DNA of 64,000 nucleotides from positions 1-64,000 of the forward strand of contig NZ_JAGRPU010000025.1 in NCBI RefSeq assembly GCF_024606225.1, written 5' to 3'. The notes under the pieces were generated by a model. It made no database searches and was not told the origin of the DNA. It saw only the letters and a program-made list of their open reading frames with translations. Of this stretch, positions 17,139 to 25,980 are shown piece by piece. The translations under genes were made by a program, and so were the position numbers. The stretch is from Endozoicomonas sp. ISHI1 (lineage in GTDB: Bacteria > Pseudomonadota > Gammaproteobacteria > Pseudomonadales > Endozoicomonadaceae). Numbering within the stretch: the first letter of the stretch is position 1; every line of letters starts with the position of its first letter.

Positions 17139-19370
17139 ATGATTAAAAACTCACTATTTTTGGTGCCGCTATTGCTGATACTGTTGTCGACTGTCGTTTG
17201 TCAGGCCCAACCCTTGACGGAACGAGATATTGTCGCACTTATACAGTATGTGAATTTTTCAAACCAGAGCTTTTCTATAAAGTCTGGAATGCATACTTTT
17301 CCAGGAACCTGGCAAGACATTGCCGACACAAACAGCTATGCAGAACTTGATTCTACGGTTGATGACAAACGACACAGTTTTAACATTTACGGGTTAAAGA
17401 CGACCATTATTGAATCAAATTTTTGGCGATCGCTCTACGCCAATCATCTGTTGATAGATTACGAACTATTTCTGACCAGTAAAGGACCCCCTCTATGTAC
17501 CAAGCCTTCTTCATGGCTACCTGTAGAAGTGCTTGTCTCTGTCGGTTGGCTGTTAAAAAGTTATTGGCACCTAAACTCACCGTCGTTTAACACGATTGAC
17601 CAAAAAGAGGCAACTTCTACTGAGAGACAGGGGGATAATCAGTTTACCACCATGGCTATGACGCATGGCTCTGGAGATGACCAACTACCATACCTGTCAT
17701 CAAAATCATCAGAGCAGCAAGTCAAGAGAACTACCTCCCAACCCACAAACTGCTTCACCAACCTCATGTATTTTGGCTATGGCGACGGTAGCAGAGACCC
17801 TTATCAACCTCTGCATACACTGGGTTTAAATTGTTTCATTTTTCCCTGTTTTGGCGTTTGTTGTTTCCGACCATCACCGGATATCAGGGGCGCCGCAGAA
17901 TGGACGATGAATTCATTAGAAAATTCAGCAGGCAACCCTACACTCTCAATGAGTGCAGAAGCAGCCTGTGCAACTGTCTCTGCCGGGTCATTCAATGATG
18001 ATCTGATAATGCACGAAAATTTGACTCTCAACGCTGATGACTCCATTGTAACCAACGAGTTACTCAGTCTGATTAATCATGATCTCCCAGAAGAAAATGG
18101 GACTTCACCTCCGGTCTGTTTTACTTCCGGAGGGATCACCCATTACCAACAAGGCCTGTCGAATCACAAGAGAAAAAACAACACCGAACTACGAAACTGT
18201 GTCGTAAACGTGGTCGGGAAGGATCGCCTGACGCGGCCATGTGGGAAGGTCTTCAAGAATGCCAAATCTCTGTCATCTCACAAAAGCAAATACCACTCCG
18301 GGCAAGAAACCTGCAACGTTATAATGGTCGGTAGGGATGGTCGGCAGTGGTCGTGCGGGACGGTCTGCAAGAGTCTTCGATCTCTGTCAACTCATAAAAG
18401 AAGAATCCACTGCGGGCAACAAACCTGTGATGTAACAGTGGTTGGAGAGGACGGTTTGCACCAGCCATGCGGGACGGTGTGCAAGAATCCTAATGCCCTG
18501 TCGGAGCACAAAAGCAGAAAACACAGCGGACAAAAAAAATGTAGTGTGACCGTCGCCGGAGAGGATGGCCAGTTGCGGGAATGCGGGAAGGTCTGCAAAG
18601 ATGCTGAAGCCCTGACAAATCACAAGACAAGAAACCACACCGCACAACGAATCTGTTTGGAAACAGTGGTCGGGGAGGATGGCCAGCTGCGGACATGCGG
18701 AAAAGTCTCCAAAAATGCCAGGAACCAGGCGTATCACAAAAGAAGAGAGCACAGTGGGCGACAAATCTGTGACGCAACAGTGGTCGGGGAGAATGGCCTG
18801 CCGCGGCCATGCGGGAAAGTCTGCAAGAATGCTGGAAACCTTTCAGTACACAAACGTGGATACCACACAGGGCAAAAAACCTGTGACGTGACGGTGAGTG
18901 GGAAAGATGGCCAGCCTCAGCCATGTAAGTTGGTTTGTGAGAATTCAAAAGCCCTGGCTGATCATAGAAGAAGAACCCATACCGGGAAAAAAACCTGTGA
19001 CGTTACAGTGGTTGGGGAGGATGGTCAGCTGCGACCATGCGGGAAGGTTTTCAAGAACACTGGAACATTGTCTTATCACAAAAGAAGAGAACACACCGGG
19101 CAACAAATCTGCTGCATGACATTAGTTGGAGAAGATGGCCGGCCCCGGCCCTGCGGGAAGATCTGCAAGAACGCTCAAACTCTGTACTATCACAAAATAA
19201 AAGACCACACCACGCAACAAACCTGTGACCTGACAGTGGTTGGAAAGGATGGCCAGCCTCGGCCATGCGGGAAGATCTGCAAGAATGCACCCGCTATGAC
19301 GTATCACAGAATAATGCATCGAAAGCGCAAACCTGTTAACAAGGACCGGAACTCAGACCTCAACCCTTGA
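17139..19370 (+). CDS. ZF-10: secreted tandem zinc-finger protein, 10 fingers
   Basis: 743 aa. MIKNSLFLVPLLLILLSTVV ending CQA. Mature start QPLTERDIVALIQ is more divergent than most. N-domain WLPVEVLVSVGWLLKSYW; Cys motif NCFIFPCFGVCCFRP. Ten fingers at about 352-727 with every zinc ligand present. Finger 5 has Gln at the helix Leu position (ARNQAYHK). The final fingers share ICKNA...YHKIxDHTxQQTC wording with ZF-9, suggesting exchange between neighbours. Tail RKRKPVNKDRNSDLNP. Confidence 0.86.
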   Translation: MIKNSLFLVPLLLILLSTVVCQAQPLTERDIVALIQYVNFSNQSFSIKSGMHTFPGTWQDIADTNSYAELDSTVDDKRHSFNIYGLKTTIIESNFWRSLYANHLLIDYELFLTSKGPPLCTKPSSWLPVEVLVSVGWLLKSYWHLNSPSFNTIDQKEATSTERQGDNQFTTMAMTHGSGDDQLPYLSSKSSEQQVKRTTSQPTNCFTNLMYFGYGDGSRDPYQPLHTLGLNCFIFPCFGVCCFRPSPDIRGAAEWTMNSLENSAGNPTLSMSAEAACATVSAGSFNDDLIMHENLTLNADDSIVTNELLSLINHDLPEENGTSPPVCFTSGGITHYQQGLSNHKRKNNTELRNCVVNVVGKDRLTRPCGKVFKNAKSLSSHKSKYHSGQETCNVIMVGRDGRQWSCGTVCKSLRSLSTHKRRIHCGQQTCDVTVVGEDGLHQPCGTVCKNPNALSEHKSRKHSGQKKCSVTVAGEDGQLRECGKVCKDAEALTNHKTRNHTAQRICLETVVGEDGQLRTCGKVSKNARNQAYHKRREHSGRQICDATVVGENGLPRPCGKVCKNAGNLSVHKRGYHTGQKTCDVTVSGKDGQPQPCKLVCENSKALADHRRRTHTGKKTCDVTVVGEDGQLRPCGKVFKNTGTLSYHKRREHTGQQICCMTLVGEDGRPRPCGKICKNAQTLYYHKIKDHTTQQTCDLTVVGKDGQPRPCGKICKNAPAMTYHRIMHRKRKPVNKDRNSDLNP

Positions 19371-19462
19371 GCTGACAACTACACGTTCATAAGGTTTTGC
19401 CCGATATAATCTTGAGTTTTTTAACAGAAAATTCTCAACTGAAAAAACAGTTATTTTTTTGC

Positions 19463-19501
19463 TCTATCCTTCCTCCCTATCGCTCAGAACCCAAGGATAG
19501 A
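19463..19501 (+). promoter_or_regulatory. 39-bp inverted repeat abutting the ZF-11 start
   Basis: Perfect nine-pair arms TCTATCCTT/AAGGATAGA; ATG at 19502. This repeat is the reason to place the start at 19502 and not at the upstream in-frame ATG (19397). Confidence 0.65.
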
Positions 19502-21769
19502 ATGATTAAACACTTACTCGTTATGGCACTGCCATTACAATTATTGTTGCTGCCTGTCATCTCTCAGGCCAAAGCGTTGACAGAACGTTTTATTATCGAA
19601 CTTCTACAAAATTCGTTTTTTCCAGAACAGGTTTTTTCTATAAAGCCTGGCCTGCCTGCATTACCGATCAGCCCACCAGACATTGCCGACACAAATAGCT
19701 ATGCAGGACCAAATTCGCCGCCTGATGAAAAAACACACAGACCTGGCCTTTACGGGATAAAAACGCCCCTTATTGAATCGATTTCGTGGCAATTACTTTA
19801 TGCCACTCACCGGCTGGTTGGCTACGAATTGATCCTGAACACCAAAGATGCCTCTCTACTCTCCAACCCTTATTCATGGCTGCCAGCAGAAGTGGGTTTC
19901 GCAGTCGGCTGGCTTTTAAAAAGCTACTGGAACTGCTATTCACCGTCGTTTAACCCCATCGCACAACAAGAAGCAACATCTATGCTGACAGAGGGGTTTG
20001 CCACCATCACTATGTTGGCTGGCTCTGAACATAACCAACAACCACACTCTCTATCAGAATCATCCGGCGAGCAAGCTTCAGGAGGAACGACCCAAGTGAC
20101 AGGTACTTTCACCAGCCCCCTGTATTTTAACTCTGCCGACGGTAACCGAGACCCTCAACAACTTCCGCATACTTTGGATTTAAACTGTTTCGTCCATCCC
20201 TGTCGTGGCGTTTGTAAATTTCGATCATCATCCGGTAGCGTAGAGCCCGCTGAATGGCCACTGAATTCCTCAGAATATTTGACAGGTCACACAGGGGCAG
20301 CGCCCGGACAAAGCTCATACTCCCACAGGGCTGATGAACACTGCTTTCGTTTCATTGGTCATCTTGATGCTAAAAATGCCAGACTTTCAATATGTCCAGG
20401 GGCATTCTATTCAGCTGATTCAGTCGGCCCCGCCAATGATGATCTGACAATGCACGGGAAGTTGCCTACTACCTCTGAAGACTCGATTATAATCGATGGG
20501 TTGCTCAAACTACGCGCTCATAATTACCCTGAAGAAACCGGGATTTCCTGTACACCTGAACATTGCCAACAAGTCCTGTCGACTCACTGGGGCAGGGAGC
20601 ACATCGGGCAACCGGCCTGTGACGCAAGCGTGGTCGGCAGGGACAACCAGCTGCGGTCATCCGGCATGGTCTGTAAGAATGCTCAAGCACTGGCGGATCA
20701 AGAAGGAATACACCACACCGAGCAACAAACCTGTGACGTCACAGTGGTCGGGAACGATGGTCAGCAGCGGTCATGCGGAAAGATCTGCAAGAATGCGCAG
20801 TCTCTGTCGTCTCACAAAAGCCAATATCACAGCGGACACAGAACCTGTGAAGTGTTGGTAGTCGGGAAGGATGGTCAACAACGACCATGCTGGAGGGCCT
20901 GCGAGAATGCTCGCTCCCTATCGGTTCACAAAAGAAGAGAGCACAGTGGACAACAAGTCTGTGACGTGAAAGTGATCGGACAGGATGGCCAGAAGCGTCC
21001 ATGCGGTACTGTCTGCAAGAATGCTCTGAACCTGTCGTATCACAAAAGCAAATATCACGGCGGACAACATATTTGTAATTTGCCATTGGTCGGGGAGGAT
21101 GGCCAGCCTCGACCATGCGGAAAGGTCTTCAGGAATGCCAGAGCCCGGTTTGATCACAAGAAAAGGGACCACAGCGGGCAACAAACCTGCGTCGAGGCAT
21201 TGCTCGGAGAAGATGGTCAGCTTCGGCCATGCGGGAAAGTCTTCAGAAATGATCGAGCCCTGCTTGATCACAAAAGAAAAATCCACAGCGGGCAACGGAC
21301 CTGTCACATAACCGTAGTGGAGGATAACGAACTGCGGTTATGCAGGAAGGTCTGTAAGAATGCTCGATCCCTGGCGGATCACAAAAAAAGACACCACACC
21401 GAACAACAAATCTGTAATGTTATAGTGGTCGGAGAGGATGGTCAGCATCGGTCATGCGGAACGCTCTGCAAGAATGCTCAGTCTCTGTCGTCTCATAAAA
21501 CCAGATACCACACCGTGCATAAAATCTGTGAAGTGATAGTAGTCGGGGAGGATGGCCAGCAGCGGCCATGCGGTGCTGTCTGCAAAAGTGTTCTGGCTCT
21601 GTCAGACCATAGAGGCAGATATCACAGCGAGCAACAAATCTGTAACCTGCCAATAGTCGGGGAAGATGGCCAGTCGCGACCATGCGGGACGGTCTGTAAG
21701 AGTCGCAAAGCCCTGTCGGATCACAAAACAAATCATCGAAAACGCAAACGTGCTGATGTGAATCAGTAA
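19502..21769 (+). CDS. ZF-11: secreted tandem zinc-finger protein, 10 fingers
   Basis: 755 aa from the family ATG (MIKHLLVMALPLQLLLLPVI ending SQA). The frame extends upstream to an ATG at 19397, but that would put 35 residues before the signal peptide and translate the inverted repeat. Cys motif NCFVHPCRGVCKFRS, then an added segment with HCFRFIGHLDAKNAR, a diverged form of the second Cys motif of later copies. Ten finger units at about 371-745. Finger 1 is degenerate: second Cys is Ser (RSSGMVC) and the first His is Gln (ADQEGIHH). Finger 7 has a shorter knuckle (C-x12-C). Tail RKRKRADVNQ. Confidence 0.84.
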   Translation: MIKHLLVMALPLQLLLLPVISQAKALTERFIIELLQNSFFPEQVFSIKPGLPALPISPPDIADTNSYAGPNSPPDEKTHRPGLYGIKTPLIESISWQLLYATHRLVGYELILNTKDASLLSNPYSWLPAEVGFAVGWLLKSYWNCYSPSFNPIAQQEATSMLTEGFATITMLAGSEHNQQPHSLSESSGEQASGGTTQVTGTFTSPLYFNSADGNRDPQQLPHTLDLNCFVHPCRGVCKFRSSSGSVEPAEWPLNSSEYLTGHTGAAPGQSSYSHRADEHCFRFIGHLDAKNARLSICPGAFYSADSVGPANDDLTMHGKLPTTSEDSIIIDGLLKLRAHNYPEETGISCTPEHCQQVLSTHWGREHIGQPACDASVVGRDNQLRSSGMVCKNAQALADQEGIHHTEQQTCDVTVVGNDGQQRSCGKICKNAQSLSSHKSQYHSGHRTCEVLVVGKDGQQRPCWRACENARSLSVHKRREHSGQQVCDVKVIGQDGQKRPCGTVCKNALNLSYHKSKYHGGQHICNLPLVGEDGQPRPCGKVFRNARARFDHKKRDHSGQQTCVEALLGEDGQLRPCGKVFRNDRALLDHKRKIHSGQRTCHITVVEDNELRLCRKVCKNARSLADHKKRHHTEQQICNVIVVGEDGQHRSCGTLCKNAQSLSSHKTRYHTVHKICEVIVVGEDGQQRPCGAVCKSVLALSDHRGRYHSEQQICNLPIVGEDGQSRPCGTVCKSRKALSDHKTNHRKRKRADVNQ

Positions 21770-21856
21770 CGATCTGACCGACGTCATGCTTTGCTCAGTG
21801 CCGCCTTTGGTTTTAACAGGAATGTCTTTGACAAAAAAGCTCGCTTATTTTCTTGA

Positions 21857-21895
21857 TCTATCCTTCCTCTCTAACTTACAGAATGCCGGGATAGA
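21857..21895 (+). promoter_or_regulatory. 39-bp inverted repeat abutting the ZF-12 start slot
   Basis: Arms TCTATCCTT and CGGGATAGA: one wobble and one terminal mismatch. TTGACA box at 21828-21833. The start slot at 21896 reads ATC. Confidence 0.6.
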
Positions 21896-21928
21896 ATCAT
21901 TAAAAACTTATTCTTTTGGGCACTGCTG

Positions 21929-23851
21929 TTGCTGATATTATTATCTGTCTCCAGTCAGGCCGAACCATTAAGAGAACGTTTTATCGTCGAGCTTCAACAA
22001 AATTCAGTTTTTCCCAACCAGAGCTTTTCTGTAAAGCGTGTCCTGACTGCCTTAGCGTGCAATCCGCCAGACATTGCCGGCAAAGGCGGCTATGCGGGAT
22101 CATATTTGCTTCCTGATGAAAAACCACGCAGATCTGAAAATTACGGGGTAAAAACGCCCCTTATTGAATCGATTGTGTGGCAATTGTTTTACGCCACTCA
22201 AATGCTGGTTGGCGGCTACGAACTGATCCTGACCACCAAAGTGAGTTATCTGTTCTCCAAACCTTATTCATGGCTTCCTCCTCAAGTGGTTGTCGCTGTA
22301 TGCTGGCTTGTGAAAAGCTATTGGAACCCTAGTTCACCGTCGTTTAACCCAATCGTACAACAAGAGGCAAACTCTACGCTTAAACAGGGTTTTATCACCA
22401 TCGCTATGGTACCTGGCTCTGAACATAATCAACCACACCCGCTATCAGAATCATCCGATGGGCATACTTCAGGAGCAACGAACGAACTTACAGGGACTTT
22501 CACCAGCCCCCTGTATTCTACGTTTGGCGGCGGTAACCGAGGCCCTCAACAACTTCTGCATACTTTGGGTTTAAATTGCTTTGTCCATCCCTGTCGTGGC
22601 GTTTGTATATTTCGATCATCAACCTACAGCAGAGTACCCGCTGAATGGCCGTTGAATTCCGCAGAAAATTCGACAGTCCATACAGGGACAACACCCGGAC
22701 AAAGCTCACACCCCCACATGGCTAATGGGCTCTGCGTTCGTTGCACCGGTCATTTTGATGCTGATAATGCCAGATTCTCGATAATTGCAGGGGCAGCCTA
22801 TGCAACTGACCCAGCCGGGCCCGTCAATAATGATGTGACAATGCCCCAAAACTTGCTTGTCACCTCTGATGACTGGATTATAATCAATGGGTTGCTCAAA
22901 CTACACGATCATACACATCCTGAAGAAACAGGGATTTTCTGTACGCCTTCCCATGACCAACAAGCTCTGTCGAATCACAAAAGAAGAGACCGCACCGGGC
23001 AACAGACCTGTGACGAGACAGTGGTTGGGAAGTATGGCCAACAGCGGCCATGCGGTACTGTCTGCAAGAATACTCAAACTCTGTCGTTTCACAAAATCAG
23101 AGAGCACTCCGGGCAAAAAACTTGTGATGAGACAGTAGTCGGTGCGGACAGTCAACTGCGGCCATGTGGGAAACTCTATAGGAATGCTAAAGCCCTGTCG
23201 GAACACAAAAGAAAGATCCACAGCGGGCAAAAAGTCTGTTACATAACAGTAATCGCGGAGGATGGTCAACCGCGACAATGCAGTGCAGTCTGCAAGAATG
23301 CTAAAGGCCTGACGGATCACAAAAGAAAAGTCCACAGCGGGCAACAAACCTGTAATGTAACCGTGATCGGAGAGGATGGTCAGCAGCGCCCGTGCGGCAC
23401 GGTCTGCGAAAGTGCCTTGGACCTATCTGCTCATAAAAGCAGAGAGCACTCCGGACAACAAATCTGTTACATGACAGTGGTAGGGGAGGATAGTCAGCTG
23501 CGGCCATGCGGGACGGTCTGCAAAAATGCTCAAGTTCTGTCATCTCACAAAAGCAGAGAGCACTCCGGACAAAAAACCTGTGAAGTGACCGTGGTCCACG
23601 AGGATGGGCAGCTGCGGCCATGCGGGAAGGTCTTTAAAAATGCCAGAGCCCGGTCTGATCATAAAAGAACTGATCACACCGGGCAACAAATCTGCGACGT
23701 CGCCGTGGTTGGAGAAGGTGGTCGGCTGCGGCCATGCGGGAAGACCTACAAGAATGTCAAAACCCTGACGGATCACAAAAGAAACCATCGAAAGCGCAAG
23801 CATCTTGATGTGAACCAGGATGATGCCCCCTGTCTGAAAAAGGTTAACTGA
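21929..23851 (+). CDS. ZF-12: secreted tandem zinc-finger protein, 7 fingers, start-codon variant
   Basis: 640 aa from the TTG at 21929. The family start at 21896 is ATC, which would give IIKNLFFWALLLLILLSVSS then QA, a complete signal peptide; the TTG start truncates it. No ATG lies between. Cys motif NCFVHPCRGVCIFRS is followed by the second Cys segment NGLCVRCTGHFDADNARF. Seven fingers at about 359-620, all with four ligands. Fingers 4 and 5 share the LSxHKSREHSGQ wording. Tail RKRKHLDVNQDDAPCLKKVN. Confidence 0.8.
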   Translation: MLILLSVSSQAEPLRERFIVELQQNSVFPNQSFSVKRVLTALACNPPDIAGKGGYAGSYLLPDEKPRRSENYGVKTPLIESIVWQLFYATQMLVGGYELILTTKVSYLFSKPYSWLPPQVVVAVCWLVKSYWNPSSPSFNPIVQQEANSTLKQGFITIAMVPGSEHNQPHPLSESSDGHTSGATNELTGTFTSPLYSTFGGGNRGPQQLLHTLGLNCFVHPCRGVCIFRSSTYSRVPAEWPLNSAENSTVHTGTTPGQSSHPHMANGLCVRCTGHFDADNARFSIIAGAAYATDPAGPVNNDVTMPQNLLVTSDDWIIINGLLKLHDHTHPEETGIFCTPSHDQQALSNHKRRDRTGQQTCDETVVGKYGQQRPCGTVCKNTQTLSFHKIREHSGQKTCDETVVGADSQLRPCGKLYRNAKALSEHKRKIHSGQKVCYITVIAEDGQPRQCSAVCKNAKGLTDHKRKVHSGQQTCNVTVIGEDGQQRPCGTVCESALDLSAHKSREHSGQQICYMTVVGEDSQLRPCGTVCKNAQVLSSHKSREHSGQKTCEVTVVHEDGQLRPCGKVFKNARARSDHKRTDHTGQQICDVAVVGEGGRLRPCGKTYKNVKTLTDHKRNHRKRKHLDVNQDDAPCLKKVN

Positions 23852-23940
23852 ATAAGTCCCTTCCTTTCATGAGGTTTTCACTGTACCGCCCTTGTTTTTT
23901 AACAAAAGGTCTTTGACAGAAAACAGACTTATTTTCTTGA

Positions 23941-23979
23941 TCTATCCTTTCTCCTTACACACTAGAATGCAAGGATAGA
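23941..23979 (+). promoter_or_regulatory. 39-bp inverted repeat abutting the ZF-13 start slot
   Basis: Perfect nine-pair arms. TTGACA box at 23913-23918, 22 bases before the 5' arm. Start slot at 23980 reads ATT. Confidence 0.65.
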
Positions 23980-23997
23980 ATTATTAGACACTCACTC

Positions 23998-25797
23998 TTG
24001 TCAGTACTATTATCGCCGATATTTTTGTTTTCTGTCGTCTGTCAGGCAGTACCATTGACAGAACGCTTTATTGTCGAGCTTAAACAAAATTCGGTTTTTC
24101 CAAACCATAGCTTTTCTATAAAGCGACACCTGCCTGTATTTCCTGGACATCTACCGCGCATTACCGACACAAATATCTATGCAGAATCAGATTCGCCGCC
24201 ATATAACAAACGACACAGGTTTGTCAGTTACAGAGTCAAAAGGAGCATTATAAAATCGATTTCGTGGCAGTTTCTTTACCTCTCTCATTTACTGGCTGGA
24301 TACGAGCTGACCGTGATCACCAAAGAGCTGTCGCTATGCTCCACCCCTTATTCATGGCTACCTGTAGAAGTAATGTTTGGCTCTGGACATACCCAACAAC
24401 CGAGTCGGCTATCAGAATCATCCGGCGAGCAAGCCTCAGGCGCAACGAACGAACATACAGGCATGTTCAGAAGCCCCCTGCATTCTGACTCAGGCGATGG
24501 TAACAGGGGCCCTCATCAACCTCAGCATACTTTAGATTTAAATTGTTTTATCTCTCCCTGCCTTGGCGTTTGTAGTCTTCGACCATCATCACGCAGCAGA
24601 GAGTCTGCTGAATGGCCGTTGAACTTCATTGAAAGTTCAAAAAACCCTTCACACTCAGTAAGTTCAGGGGCAGTCAATGCAACTGATCCAGACGGATCAA
24701 CCAATTGTGATGAGACCATGCAAAGGAATTTTCCTACCCCTCCTGATGACTGGATTATAATCAATGGACTACTCAAGCTAGCTGGTCATAATCAAGCCAA
24801 AGAAACAGGGATTTCCTGTACACCTGCTCATTTGACCAACCCAGCGGGGACTTCATCTTCAGGCTGCCTTCCTTCCGGAGAGGCCACCCATCGCGAAAAA
24901 GCCCGGTCGAATCACATGAGAAGAGACCGCACCGGGCCAAAAATCTGCAGTCTGACATTAGTCGGGCAGAATGGTCAGCAACGACCGTGTGGGAAGGCTT
25001 GCAAAAATACACGAGCGCTGGCAGACCACAGAAGAATAACCCATAGCAGTGAACAAACCTGTTACACTACCGTGGCCCGAGAGGATAGACGGCAGCGGCA
25101 ATGCAGGAAGGTCTTTAAGAATTCTAAATCCCTGTCTTCTCACAAAAGCAGAGAGCACTCCGGGCAACAAACCTGTGCTGTAACAGTGATTGGGGATGAA
25201 GGCCAGCCGCAACAATGCGGGACGGTCTGCAAGAATGCCAAGGGCCTGTCGTTTCACAAAAGAAGAGAACACTCGGTGCAAAAAACCTGTAGCGTGGCCG
25301 TGGTCGGGGAGGATGGTCAGCAGCGGCCATGTGGGAAGGTCTGTAAGAACCCACAATCTCTGTCTTCTCACAAAAGCAGAGAGCACTCCGGACCGCAAAT
25401 CTGCAACATACCTATAGTTGGGGAGGATGACCAGCCTCTACCATGCAGGACAGTTTGCAAGAATGCCAGTATCCTGTCAGATCACAAAAGAAGAGAGCAC
25501 AGTGGGCAACAAACCTGTGACCTGAACGTGATCGGGGAGGATGGTCAGCTGCGACCATGCGGGACGGTCCGCAAGAATATCAGATCCTTGGCAGATCACA
25601 AAAGAAGGGCCCACAGCGAACAACAAACCTGCGACTTGATCATAGACGGAGAGGATGGACAGCTGCTTCCATGCGGGAAGGTCTGCAAGAATCGCCTAGC
25701 CCTGGCGGATCACAAAAGAAGATATCGAAAACACAAGTCTTGTGATCTCACCCAGAGTGGTGACCCAAGCCCTAGAAAAGGTAAATTGAATGACTAA
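23998..25797 (+). CDS. ZF-13: secreted tandem zinc-finger protein, 7 fingers, N-domain core deleted
   Basis: 599 aa from the TTG at 23998; the family start at 23980 is ATT (IIRHSLLSVLL...). The N-domain runs to WLPVEVMFGSGHTQQ: the hydrophobic VVVAVGWLLKSYW segment and the following 40 or so residues are cleanly missing in frame. The reading frame has been kept despite the loss. Cys motif NCFISPCLGVCSLRP. Seven fingers at about 315-576. The last finger has Tyr for its final His and a weakened basic tail (RRYRKHKSCD). Confidence 0.8.
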   Translation: MSVLLSPIFLFSVVCQAVPLTERFIVELKQNSVFPNHSFSIKRHLPVFPGHLPRITDTNIYAESDSPPYNKRHRFVSYRVKRSIIKSISWQFLYLSHLLAGYELTVITKELSLCSTPYSWLPVEVMFGSGHTQQPSRLSESSGEQASGATNEHTGMFRSPLHSDSGDGNRGPHQPQHTLDLNCFISPCLGVCSLRPSSRSRESAEWPLNFIESSKNPSHSVSSGAVNATDPDGSTNCDETMQRNFPTPPDDWIIINGLLKLAGHNQAKETGISCTPAHLTNPAGTSSSGCLPSGEATHREKARSNHMRRDRTGPKICSLTLVGQNGQQRPCGKACKNTRALADHRRITHSSEQTCYTTVAREDRRQRQCRKVFKNSKSLSSHKSREHSGQQTCAVTVIGDEGQPQQCGTVCKNAKGLSFHKRREHSVQKTCSVAVVGEDGQQRPCGKVCKNPQSLSSHKSREHSGPQICNIPIVGEDDQPLPCRTVCKNASILSDHKRREHSGQQTCDLNVIGEDGQLRPCGTVRKNIRSLADHKRRAHSEQQTCDLIIDGEDGQLLPCGKVCKNRLALADHKRRYRKHKSCDLTQSGDPSPRKGKLND

Positions 25798-25887
25798 AGA
25801 TCTGATACTCCTTTCGTGAGTTTTTTCCCGTTGCTACCTTAGGCTTTTATAAAAGGTCTTTGACAGAAAACAGACTCATTATCTTGA

Positions 25888-25926
25888 TCTATCCTTGCTC
25901 TCTAGTCACCAGAATACAGGGATAGA
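25888..25926 (+). promoter_or_regulatory. 39-bp inverted repeat abutting the ZF-14 start slot
   Basis: Arms TCTATCCTT and AGGGATAGA, one wobble. TTGACA box at 25860-25865. Start slot at 25927 reads ATT. Confidence 0.62.
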
Positions 25927-25980
25927 ATTATTAAATACCCAATCTTTGAGACAACACTGTTTTCGGCATCGCTCTTACTA

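Noticed and set aside
19397-19501. 35-residue N-terminal extension of ZF-11
   Set aside because: It would be translated through the promoter-like region and the 39-bp repeat and would bury the signal peptide; all homologues start at the position of 19502.
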